Source: an uncultured Devosia sp.
GTDB taxonomy: Bacteria; Pseudomonadota; Alphaproteobacteria; Rhizobiales; Devosiaceae
Direction: 5' to 3'
DNA: 64,000 bases
Assembly (NCBI RefSeq): GCF_946479885.1
Contig: NZ_CAMLHM010000003.1
Span: 62,001 to 126,000 of the forward strand
This document shows, one piece after another, positions 1 through 7,172 of this stretch. The notes below the pieces were generated by a model. The model had not been told where the DNA came from and searched no databases. It was given only the letters and a program-made list of their open reading frames with translations. The position numbers were made by a program, and so were the translations under genes. How positions within the stretch are numbered: position 1 is the first letter of the stretch; the number at the start of each line of letters is the position of its first letter.

Positions 1-152
1 AGAGGACTTAGCTGCATGAAATCCGGCTGCCTCCGCTCGCTTGACCAAGGCGAGGAGGCGGCTGGGGGAAACTGTTCGTGCGAAGCGTGATAGCCGATCT
101 GGACCATGCCCCCATAACGCTGGTGGGGGTAACCGAAGTTCCGGGCGACCGC

Positions 153-177
153 GGAACCGCGAAAACGCGCCAGCGTT
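153..177 (+). promoter_or_regulatory. EcfG-type general stress promoter of treZ
   Basis: GGAAC at 153-157, a 16-base spacer, then CGTT at 174-177. This matches the known alphaproteobacterial sigma-EcfG consensus (GGAAC-N16/17-cGTT) exactly. It lies 32 bases before the treZ start codon, and trehalose synthesis is a classic general-stress function, so the assignment makes biological sense. A weak CCCCCA/TGGGGG hairpin at 109-129 precedes it and could end transcription of the gene left of the window. Nothing else is recognised in 1-209. Confidence 0.75.
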
Positions 178-209
178 AAGGCGCGTGCTCCGTAACCCAG
201 GACCCTGTC

Positions 210-1973
210 ATGACTAATCTTGCCTACCGCTTTGGACCCCAGATCGAGGACGGCAAGACGCGATTTCGATTGTGGGCTCCCGGAGCGGCGAAGGCCGATC
301 TCGTGCTCCAGGGCCAGGCTCGCAGATCAATGAACAAATGCGCTGATGGCTTCTTTGAGGTCAGGGTCGAATGCGGTTCAGGTAGTAGATACAAATTTCG
401 CGTTGGTGATCTCGAGTTCCCCGACCTCGCTTCGCGCCAACAGGACGGCGATACGCGCGGCTGGAGCGTCGTTCGACAGCAGATGGCTCCGCCGCCCGCC
501 TTCTCGCGACCTTGGCACGAGATGGTCGTCTGCGAGGTGCATGTAGGGACTGCCACGCCCGAGGGCACCTTCACCGCACTTAAGGATTGCCTCGAACACT
601 TTCGGGATGCCGGCTATACCTGCCTGGAGATCATGCCCGTCAACGAATGCCCCGGAGAACGCAACTGGGGCTACGACGGAACACTCGTCTTCGCACCTGA
701 GTCTTCTTACGGCGGCCCGGACGAGTTGCGCGACCTGGTCGTGCGTGCCCATGAACTCGGGCTGACCATGATCCTCGACGTGGTCTACAATCACTTCGGC
801 AGCGTCGACAATTTCGCACCCCGGTACGTGCCGGAATGGTTCGACGAAAAGGTGGAGACCCCCTGGGGGCGAGGCATCAACTTCAACCAGGAAATGGTGC
901 GCCACTTCTACTACGAGAACGCCATTATGTGGCTGGTCGAGTACGGGTTCGACGGACTCCGTTTCGATGCGGTCCATGAAATCAAAAGCGACGCAAAGGA
1001 CAAATTTCTAGGTGAACTCGCTGCGACCGCCCGGGCCGTCAAGCCGGGGGCTAAGCTGATCCTGGAAAATATGAACAACTCCACGCGGTGGTTGGAGCGT
1101 AACGATCAGAACGAGCCCATGACCTACTGGGCTCAATGGAATGAGGATATGCACCACGTCCTCGCCTATATCGTTACGGGAGAGGGCAAAAAGACCGGGT
1201 ACGACGAGCTCGGCAAGGACCCCGTCGCGGACCTGGAAAAGGCGTTTGCCGATGGTTTCGTTCACGACCACGACGAGGGACCGCAAAGCGATGGCCGTAC
1301 GCGCGGTGGCCCTGCAAGCAAGCTACCGCCTGATTCCTTCATCACTTATGTCGAGAACCACGACCAGATCGGCAATCGCGTAGATGGCGCGCGACTGTCC
1401 GCTCGCATCGAGCCCACTCGGCTCGACTTCGTCCACTTCGTCAAATTCATTGCCCCGCAAATCCCCCTCTGTTTCATGGGCGACGAAGCCAGTCTAGCCT
1501 CGCCCTTCCCGTTTTTCGTCGATCTGAGTGCGGCGGAAGGCGAAAAAGCCAACGCGCGGCGTTACAAGGAAATGCGCGAGATGTTCATGGAGGAAGTCGA
1601 CGACGGCGACCTGCCGCATCCGAACGATCTCCAAACATTCGAGATGGCAAAACTACCCTGGGAAGCATTCGGCGAGGAGCAGCACCTCGCGTCGCTGCGC
1701 CGATTTCGCGAGCTGGCCTCATTCCGCCGGGATAAAGTCTGGCCCTTGGCGGCCACGCCTTGCAGCGGCTCAAACAGTGCCCGTCACGGACAGGGACTGA
1801 TCGTGAATTGGGTATTCCAGGCGGGTACGCTCACCCTTGCGCTCAACCCGACAGCGGCACCCCTGGACATGCCATGTGTGATCCAAGGCGCACCTGTCTC
1901 CACCGGAGACTTTCACCAACACGGGGAAGTTCTACGACTTGGCGCTTGGTCGGCAATCGCGTGGCGAAACTGA
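210..1973 (+). CDS. treZ: malto-oligosyltrehalose trehalohydrolase (TreZ)
   Basis: Cytoplasmic GH13-family glycosidase that releases trehalose from maltooligosyl-trehalose in the TreY/TreZ route from glycogen or maltodextrin. The 587 residues have the family length. An N-terminal E-set/CBM48 region (about 1-100, including FRLWAPGA) precedes the barrel. The four GH13 motifs are visible: DVVYNHFG near 190, GFDGLRFDAVHE near 247-258 with the nucleophile Asp, the acid/base Glu in LILENMNN near 286, and YVENHDQIGNR near 382. The NWGYDG motif is also present. ATG is at 210. No treY or glgX partner is in the window, so the partner must lie to the left or elsewhere. A DUF6766 gene follows after 21 bases, probably co-transcribed. 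Confidence 0.93.
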   Translation: MTNLAYRFGPQIEDGKTRFRLWAPGAAKADLVLQGQARRSMNKCADGFFEVRVECGSGSRYKFRVGDLEFPDLASRQQDGDTRGWSVVRQQMAPPPAFSRPWHEMVVCEVHVGTATPEGTFTALKDCLEHFRDAGYTCLEIMPVNECPGERNWGYDGTLVFAPESSYGGPDELRDLVVRAHELGLTMILDVVYNHFGSVDNFAPRYVPEWFDEKVETPWGRGINFNQEMVRHFYYENAIMWLVEYGFDGLRFDAVHEIKSDAKDKFLGELAATARAVKPGAKLILENMNNSTRWLERNDQNEPMTYWAQWNEDMHHVLAYIVTGEGKKTGYDELGKDPVADLEKAFADGFVHDHDEGPQSDGRTRGGPASKLPPDSFITYVENHDQIGNRVDGARLSARIEPTRLDFVHFVKFIAPQIPLCFMGDEASLASPFPFFVDLSAAEGEKANARRYKEMREMFMEEVDDGDLPHPNDLQTFEMAKLPWEAFGEEQHLASLRRFRELASFRRDKVWPLAATPCSGSNSARHGQGLIVNWVFQAGTLTLALNPTAAPLDMPCVIQGAPVSTGDFHQHGEVLRLGAWSAIAWRN

Positions 1974-1994
1974 ACCACAATTTGGGAGGGATTG

Positions 1995-2657
1995 ATGCGT
2001 TTCGTGAAAGACAATGGCCTGACCATAGCCTTGATGCTCTTGTTTTTCGGCTCGCTGGTGGGAATGCTCCTGACCGGCTGGCAGATCGAAAATGATGAGC
2101 TGGTTCGACACAGCCAAGAACCGGTCTCAGTGGTCGCATATTTCTTCGGCCATGCCTTCCAGTCCGCATTGTTTGAAAACTGGGAGAGCGAATTCCTCCA
2201 GATGTCGGCCTATGTGATGATGACGGCGATCCTGTTTCAGCGCGGATCGTCAGAGTCGAAGGACCCGGACGAGAAAAACGCTCCTGAGGACGAAGACCCC
2301 GCAAAGAAACGGAATGCCCCTGATGCCCCCTGGCCGGTCCGCGCAGGAGCATTGTGGCGACAGCTTTACTCATATTCGTTGGGGATAGCCCTGGCGCTGC
2401 TCTTCTTGGGATCGTTCATTTTGCACTGGCTCCACAGCGTAGGCGCTGCCAACGAACAGGCCTTGCAGCACGGTGAGCAGGCCCTTGGCGCATGGGCATA
2501 TCTCGGCGATCCACAACTATGGTTCGAGTCCTTCCAGAACTGGCAGTCCGAATTTCTGTCCACAGCGGTACTGGTTGTGCTGTCGATTGTGTTGCGGTTC
2601 AGAGGGTCCCCGGAGTCAAAGCCGGTAGCCGCGCCGCACGCCAAAACCGGTCATTGA
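1995..2657 (+). CDS. DUF6766 membrane protein with duplicated halves
   Basis: Unknown function. About 220 residues with four predicted membrane segments in two repeated halves. Each half opens with an LFFGS/LLFLGSFI-like helix followed by a short loop (ENDEL.. / AANEQA..), then a WESEFL or WQSEFL box, a second helix, and an FRG/FQRGS-SESK tail. A charged linker rich in Asp, Glu and Lys (about 95-115) joins the halves. The family is recognised as DUF6766, often found near stress genes. GGGAGGG at 1984-1990 favours ATG 1995 over the TTG three bases earlier. The 21-base gap from treZ suggests one operon under the EcfG-like promoter. Confidence 0.8.
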   Translation: MRFVKDNGLTIALMLLFFGSLVGMLLTGWQIENDELVRHSQEPVSVVAYFFGHAFQSALFENWESEFLQMSAYVMMTAILFQRGSSESKDPDEKNAPEDEDPAKKRNAPDAPWPVRAGALWRQLYSYSLGIALALLFLGSFILHWLHSVGAANEQALQHGEQALGAWAYLGDPQLWFESFQNWQSEFLSTAVLVVLSIVLRFRGSPESKPVAAPHAKTGH

Positions 2658-2682
2658 GCTGACGAGCGTCGCTTACGAAGGC

Positions 2683-2704
2683 GACAGGGCCGAAAGGCTC
2701 TGTC
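2683..2704 (+). terminator. stem-loop after the treZ operon
   Basis: A 9-bp stem (GACAGGGCC with GGCTCTGTC, one G-U pair) is closed by a GAAA tetraloop. No T-run follows, so it could be a non-canonical terminator or an RNA-stability hairpin. Confidence 0.5.
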
Positions 2705-2753
2705 CCCAAACCGGTAACTCCTGAAATCAAGCTTGAAGGTGATCGGATCTAGC

Positions 2754-2779
2754 GGAACCCTGACGCTCGCAATGTCATT
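2754..2779 (+). promoter_or_regulatory. possible second EcfG-type promoter (before the dehydrogenase)
   Basis: GGAAC at 2754-2758, a 17-base spacer, then CATT at 2776-2779, one base away from the CGTT consensus. It lies 31 bases before the chosen start of the dehydrogenase gene. It is plausible because YghA-like enzymes are typical stress-regulon members, but the -10 element is imperfect. Confidence 0.4.
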
Positions 2780-2810
2780 GCTGGCTGTAATCGGACACAG
2801 CGAGGACACC

Positions 2811-3704
2811 ATGACCGACCGCCTGAAAATGCAGGATCCGCGCAGACAGTTTCCGCGGCCGCCCTTTCCCAAGCAGCCCCAGCCGTCGCCCGGATTGGCG
2901 CAAGAGATGGTCCCGAAACCCGATCATGGCGAAGAAAGCTACGAGGGTTCAGGGCGTTTGACGGGACGCAAGGCCCTTATCACTGGCGGTGACTCTGGCA
3001 TCGGCCGTGCGGCCGCTATCGCCTATGCACGTGAGGGCGCTGATGTCGCGATCGGCTATCTGCCCGAAGAGGAGGCTGATGCCAAGCAGGTCATCGCCCT
3101 GATCGAAGCGGAGGGCCGCAAAGCGGTTGGCTTGGCCGGAGACGTCAAGGACGAAAGCTGGTGTAAAGAGATGGTGCAGCGGACGGTCGAGGGCCTGGGA
3201 GGGCTCGACATCCTTGTCGTCAATGCCGCCCGCCAGCAGTTTCGCGAGTCAGTGGCCGAGGTCAGTACCGACGATTTCGACCAGACGATGAAGACCAACC
3301 TTTATGCACTGCATTGGATCGCCCAGGCGGCCGTGCCCCATTTGCCGCCCGGCGCAGCAATCATAACAACCGCGTCGATCCAGGCGTACGAACCCTCACC
3401 AATCCTCCTGGATTACGCGACTACCAAGGCCGGCATTGTCGCCTATACCAAAGCGCTGGCCAAGCAAGTGATCGAGAAGGGCATCCGCGCCAATGTCGTT
3501 GCTCCTGGCCCGTTCTGGACCGTATTGCAGCCCAGCGGCGGCCAGCCAGACGAGAAGGTCGAGCAGTTCGGCAAGGACAGCGATTTCGGCAGGCCAGGCC
3601 AGCCGGTCGAGCTGGCTCCGGTCTATGTGCTGCTGGCCAGCCAGGAAGCCAGCTTCATCAATGGCGAGGTCTATGGCGTGACCGGCGGCAAGGGCATCGC
3701 CTAG
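2811..3704 (+). CDS. short-chain dehydrogenase/reductase, YghA-like
   Basis: NAD(P)-dependent SDR oxidoreductase of the YghA/YdaD general-stress type; the substrate is unknown. 297 residues from ATG 2811, which has GAGGA at 2802-2806; an in-frame TTG at 2733 would add 26 unconvincing residues. The N-terminal MQDPRRQFPRPPFPKQ extension is the hallmark of this subgroup. The cofactor motif TGGDSGIG lies near 57-64, NAA near 137, and the catalytic YATTK near 202-206. The MFS gene begins 7 bases after the stop, so the two are probably co-transcribed. Confidence 0.88.
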   Translation: MTDRLKMQDPRRQFPRPPFPKQPQPSPGLAQEMVPKPDHGEESYEGSGRLTGRKALITGGDSGIGRAAAIAYAREGADVAIGYLPEEEADAKQVIALIEAEGRKAVGLAGDVKDESWCKEMVQRTVEGLGGLDILVVNAARQQFRESVAEVSTDDFDQTMKTNLYALHWIAQAAVPHLPPGAAIITTASIQAYEPSPILLDYATTKAGIVAYTKALAKQVIEKGIRANVVAPGPFWTVLQPSGGQPDEKVEQFGKDSDFGRPGQPVELAPVYVLLASQEASFINGEVYGVTGGKGIA

Positions 3705-3711
3705 CTTCGCC

Positions 3712-4917
3712 ATGAGCTTGTCCGCCCGGCTCTACCTGGCCTTTTTCGCTTGCTCCCTCATGTTGGGAAGCTGGTATCCCCGGATTGCCGACGTTCAGTC
3801 GCAAGCGGACATGGACGGATGGGCGCTTGGACAGAGCCTGAGCGGCTATCCCGTGGGCATCCTGTTGATGTTCACGTTCGGCACGCGGTTTGCTGCAAGG
3901 CTGAGTTTTCAACTCAGTTTTCGGTTGGTAGTCCCCGCCCTGGGGGCCGCCTTGGTTATCGCGACGCTTTCCACGATGGTGCCCTTGCTCTTTGCGGCTT
4001 TGCTGGTGGCTGGGGCCCTGCAGGGCATACTGGCCATCACCGGCAATGTCGAAGCGGACCGGATGGAAACGGCGCTCGGCCGAAAGATTCTGGTCCGTGC
4101 GCATGGGTTTTACAGTCTTGGCACGGTTCTCGCGGGAGTTGCGGGGATCGGCTTTCAGGCCTTGGGACTGGCGCCATGGCTTCATCTGACGATCATGCTA
4201 CCGTTGGCCACGGCAATGGCGGTTGTCGCCACCCAAGGGATGGAGGCCGTTCCCGCCCGAGCGGAAGAAACGACGGGCTCAGACGCCAGAATTGTGCGTC
4301 CGACGCTCGCAGTGGTGATGCTGTTTATCGCCGGCGGCGCTTCCCTCTATCTCGATAACGCTGCGTCTGACTGGTCTGTCATCCTGCTGCGGGACGGCTA
4401 TGCTTTGAATGCAGTCGCCGCCACGGTGGCTGTGACGGTCTGGGCGCTGGGCCAAGCCTTCGGCAGGCTATCTTATCCGGTCATCGAGCGCCGGATCGGT
4501 GAGACACGGCTGGCCTTGGGCATGGCGTGTATTGCGTCGGTAGGACTGGCTCTGGTGGTGTTGTCAGCTCACGCGGGACTGGCCATGCTTGGTTTGGTGT
4601 TGATGGGTTTTGGCACTAGCGCGCTGTTCCCAATGGCCATTTCGGCAGCAGCTCGGCTTACCGACCGACCGTCAGCGGTGAACGTGGCTTCGCTGTCGCA
4701 ATTGGCTTTTCTGGCGGCTATCGCCACGCCCATCGTGCTCGGCGGACTGGTTGAACTATCCGGTATCCGGCTTGCCTTTGCCTCCGGGTTTGTGGTGATG
4801 GTCGCCAGCTTGGCAGTTCTGCTGTTTCGCAAACCATTCGGCAAGGTGGCCGGCGGTTCGCCGACAGATCGACGTCGCGGCCAACCCGGCGACGTCAGGG
4901 GCGTTCGTCCATCATGA
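3712..4917 (+). CDS. MFS transporter
   Basis: Inner-membrane major-facilitator protein of 401 residues with about 12 hydrophobic segments and a polar central loop near 180-195. It resembles YbjJ-like carriers, including the N-terminal SWYPRIADVQ region and a GFGTSALFP motif in the second half. The substrate cannot be inferred. The C-terminal 25 residues are Arg/Gly-rich and atypical, perhaps because the frame reads into decayed DNA. There is no strong Shine-Dalgarno; translation may be coupled to the dehydrogenase 7 bases upstream. The stop overlaps the ATG of the AlkB-like pseudogene (ATGA). Confidence 0.8.
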   Translation: MSLSARLYLAFFACSLMLGSWYPRIADVQSQADMDGWALGQSLSGYPVGILLMFTFGTRFAARLSFQLSFRLVVPALGAALVIATLSTMVPLLFAALLVAGALQGILAITGNVEADRMETALGRKILVRAHGFYSLGTVLAGVAGIGFQALGLAPWLHLTIMLPLATAMAVVATQGMEAVPARAEETTGSDARIVRPTLAVVMLFIAGGASLYLDNAASDWSVILLRDGYALNAVAATVAVTVWALGQAFGRLSYPVIERRIGETRLALGMACIASVGLALVVLSAHAGLAMLGLVLMGFGTSALFPMAISAAARLTDRPSAVNVASLSQLAFLAAIATPIVLGGLVELSGIRLAFASGFVVMVASLAVLLFRKPFGKVAGGSPTDRRRGQPGDVRGVRPS

Positions 4918-5205
4918 CCATCGATCTCTTCGGTGCCTCGCCATTTCCGCAAGGCTTCGCCTATGAGGCGGATGTGCTCACCGCTGCCGAGGAGACGCGT
5001 TGTTGAGCGAACTCAAAACCTTCCTTTCCAGGAATTCGACTTCCATGGGTTTCTAGGCAAACGCCGCGTAGTGTCGTTTGGCTGGAAATATGACTTCGCC
5101 GTGGCGACGCTTCGACAGGCCGACGTCGTTCCGGACTTTCTTGTTGCCATCCGCTGTGCGGCCGCCGCTGTCGGCCGGAGCACCGAGAGCTAGCAAAAAG
5201 CGTCT
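4914..5205 (+). pseudogene. AlkB-like 2OG-Fe(II) oxygenase remnant, frameshifted and truncated
   Basis: ATG 4914 overlaps the MFS stop and opens an AlkB-like N-terminus (MTIDLFGASPFPQGF, then YEADVLTAAEE) that stops at 5004-5006. One frame shift later LLSELK is readable. A further shift gives LPFQEFDFHGFLGKRR and then VVSFGWKYDF, typical of the conserved middle of AlkB-like DNA/RNA demethylases. Similarity fades after about 5190, and the iron-binding HxD...H part is missing. At least two indels plus loss of the catalytic half make a functional protein unlikely. Confidence 0.7.
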
Positions 5206-5406
5206 CCAATCCAGGTGAACCGATCTGGAAAAATGGTGGAGCACCTCTTCAAGGCATTCCACCGAGGCCACGTGCGGCGAAACGCCGAAGGCCTTCGACT
5301 AGGTTTATTCATCGCATCCGTGATCGCCGAGGCCCACGGTGACACGATCGACGTGCACTCTGACACCCAGGAAACGCGGTTTACTTTTCGGATGCCCATC
5401 GACTGA
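5200..5406 (+). pseudogene. histidine-kinase ATPase-domain C-terminal fragment
   Basis: About 68 codons resemble the end of a sensor kinase HATPase_c domain: an LFKAFHRG segment (F box-like), then LRLGLFIASVIAEAHG (degenerate G2 box) and a final TRFTFRMP. No ATG or dimerisation domain precedes it and it starts where the AlkB-like remnant ends, so it is read as a broken gene joined to another. GTG 5215 could start a 63-aa peptide, but there is no good ribosome site. Confidence 0.6.
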
Positions 5407-5570
5407 CACTGCCAGCGGCGAGGCGGAGCGCTCAAACAGCTAATAGCCCAATAGCTATCCGGCAAACGACAGTTGGGAAATCGAGAGCTAGGTCCAACCT
5501 CGCTGTAGAGAAGCCGTAGCAAGACGAATGCTTGGTTTGCGGCCGCTCGGCAGCTCGCGGATTGAAAGAC

Positions 5571-5876
5571 CTACACCGTTTGACAGGCTGTAACCCTGAT
5601 CATGATACTTTCCTGCTCGAACTCGCTCTCAAGTCGCCGTCTATAGTCGTGCCACCAGGCTTCATCCACGTGTTCGACCATTACTTCGGCCACGATGATC
5701 CGGTCGTGCTGGATGGTGGTGGGGCGCTTCCAGAGACCCTCCGCCGGTTCGCGTGTATAGGCCGTCGCGCCCCCGAAACGGTCGGCGAGTCCCGCCACTA
5801 GTCCTTCGATCGTTTCGAGTGGAATGGGGTCTCCACGACCAGTATCTAGCGGCAGAAAAACTTCAACAATGTTCAT
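5571..5876 (-). CDS. conserved hypothetical protein (101 aa)
   Basis: Function unknown. A compact protein without signal peptide or membrane segment, starting MNIVEVFLPL and containing RFGGATAYTREPAEGLW, VAEVMVE and AWWHDYRRRLE. This pattern recalls a small conserved alphaproteobacterial hypothetical family. The minus strand is preferred over the overlapping plus frame because of these motifs. It stands alone between the decayed genes and the ROSE-controlled gene. About 340 bases separate its start from the next gene, and only regulatory elements are seen there. Confidence 0.7.
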   Translation of the reverse strand: MNIVEVFLPLDTGRGDPIPLETIEGLVAGLADRFGGATAYTREPAEGLWKRPTTIQHDRIIVAEVMVEHVDEAWWHDYRRRLESEFEQESIMIRVTACQTV

Positions 5877-6149
5877 GCCCGTACCCGTTCAAGAACTGGG
5901 ACGACTGTTAATGGCCACGCCCGTACATCGTCCACTTCCTCGTCTTGACGAAGTGGGAATGGCGAAGGGTGCAGTCAACAAGGTGCGGCCTGTACCTCTG
6001 ACGAATCTTCGCTGTATCGGCGTTTTCGTTAGCCGGCCCATCACCGGTTTGCAGCGGCACCTACCGCTCGCCAGAGTTTTTTGGGGCCGACCCTTGACGA
6101 CAAAACGGACCAATCACAGATCACCTTTCGCCGACAGTACTTCTGATCG

Positions 6150-6217
6150 GCATGTCCATGGGGTGACGCCTTTGGGCGCTCCCCTCGTATCTGTGTTGCT
6201 CTACGGAGGATATGGCT
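6150..6217 (+). promoter_or_regulatory. ROSE-like RNA thermometer leader 1
   Basis: The leader contains a GC-rich hairpin (GGGG..CGCC at about 6159-6170 with GGCGCTCCCC at 6175-6184) and then TTGCTC-TAC-GGAGGA (6196-6210), in which the TTGCTC stretch can mask the Shine-Dalgarno. The distal part is nearly identical to the leader of hsp20-1 (8790-8833), including the GGAGGATATGGCTATG start context. TTGCT-type pairing with AGGA is the known signature of ROSE elements, which open on heat. A CTTGAC at 6093-6098 could be a -35 box but no convincing -10 follows. Confidence 0.7.
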
Positions 6218-6616
6218 ATGAGAAACATTCTTACTACCGCGGTCGCGGCGAGTTTTTGTGCGCTGACCCTTGCGGCCCCGCTGGCGGGCGCTGAACCACC
6301 TCGTAAGATCGACAATCCTGGCAGGCTCGATTGGCTGGCAATGCGCACCATATTTGCAGCGACCGACGGTCCTTTCTCGCCGGATGGCAAGGCTAACCAG
6401 CGCAGCAAGGCCACGCTCGACACAGCTGCAGGCAATGAGTCGGCCGCCTCGCCCGGCTTTGACCTGCTCGGCCCAGATCTCCGGTCCGCATGGGAATTGG
6501 TGCAGCAACAGGCCCAGTTCGCCGCCAAGTTTACCAGCAAGCGCTTGGGCGGCGGCGCCTCGCAGGCGGAGCGAGCGGCGCCCGAGCTTTCCTGGGGCTG
6601 GCAACATGAGTCTTGA
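6218..6616 (+). CDS. small exported hypothetical protein under a ROSE-like leader
   Basis: 132 residues with a clear signal peptide (MRNILTTAVAASFCALTL, cleavage likely near LAGA-EP). The mature part is polar, with DLLGPDLRSAWELVQQQ as its longest helix-like stretch; no known domain is recognised. GGAGGA at 6205-6210 fits ATG 6218 (7-base spacing) and is too close to ATG 6212. The start context copies that of hsp20-1, so translation is probably heat-induced. It overlaps the next gene by 11 bases. Confidence 0.7.
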   Translation: MRNILTTAVAASFCALTLAAPLAGAEPPRKIDNPGRLDWLAMRTIFAATDGPFSPDGKANQRSKATLDTAAGNESAASPGFDLLGPDLRSAWELVQQQAQFAAKFTSKRLGGGASQAERAAPELSWGWQHES

Positions 6617-6956
6617 TGGCTTGGGTATGAAGCGGCCTGAGTCAGCGCAGGTAGGCCCGGCCGGCGGGGCGTTGCCGGATTGGCAGCCCGACCTTGAGCG
6701 GTTGAAGCGCGAGACGCAGCAGGCTAGGGACGTCGGGCGAAGCGATCCGTGGACGCTGGCAGAAGCGGAGTGCTGGATCGAGTTGATTGACTCCGAAATA
6801 GCGGCTCACGCCCACCTCGGCGCGCATCATAGCGAGGCAGTACCGCTGCTTCGCACATGGAAGGCAGAACTCAGCGCGCTGGGTCGAGCGCTCCGCGCGC
6901 TCGAGCGCAGCGCAGCTGGAGGCCCCTATACCGCGGACCAAAATCCAGCAGCCTGA
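6606..6956 (+). CDS. hypothetical protein (116 aa)
   Basis: Function unknown. A soluble, helix-rich protein with LERLKRETQQARD and LAEAECWIELIDSEI in the middle and RTWKAELSALGRALRALE near the end, which suggests an amphipathic helical bundle. ATG 6606 lies inside the end of the exported-protein gene (11-base overlap, different frame), so translation is likely coupled and both would respond to heat together. A perfect 15-bp hairpin starts at the base after its stop codon. Confidence 0.6.
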   Translation: MSLDGLGMKRPESAQVGPAGGALPDWQPDLERLKRETQQARDVGRSDPWTLAEAECWIELIDSEIAAHAHLGAHHSEAVPLLRTWKAELSALGRALRALERSAAGGPYTADQNPAA

Positions 6957-6992
6957 GTGCGACCGGGAGCGAGGTGGCGCTCCCGGTCGCAC
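6957..6992 (+). terminator. perfect 15-bp hairpin terminator
   Basis: GTGCGACCGGGAGCG at 6957-6971 pairs perfectly with 6978-6992 around a 6-base loop, directly after the 116-aa gene's stop. It is followed only by CGTTTCC, so the U-run is short. It also lies about 180 bases beyond the end of the converging protease gene. Confidence 0.75.
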
Positions 6993-7172
6993 CGTTTCCG
7001 CTGCCTCCCGCTGAATCGGGCGTGAGATTTGGCCCCCCGGCTACTCATGGCAGCTGCTGTGCAGACCCAAACGCGCATCCTGGCGATCGACCGGCGTCTA
7101 GCTGGCAGCACGCATGCGCAAGCTTTACTGCCATCGGGCGTGAGCTACTTCCCGGCTAATGGCTCACGATGC

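Noticed and set aside
6093..6119. RpoH promoter before the exported-protein gene
   Set aside because: CTTGAC is present but no -10 element lies at an acceptable distance, so it is mentioned only as a possible -35.
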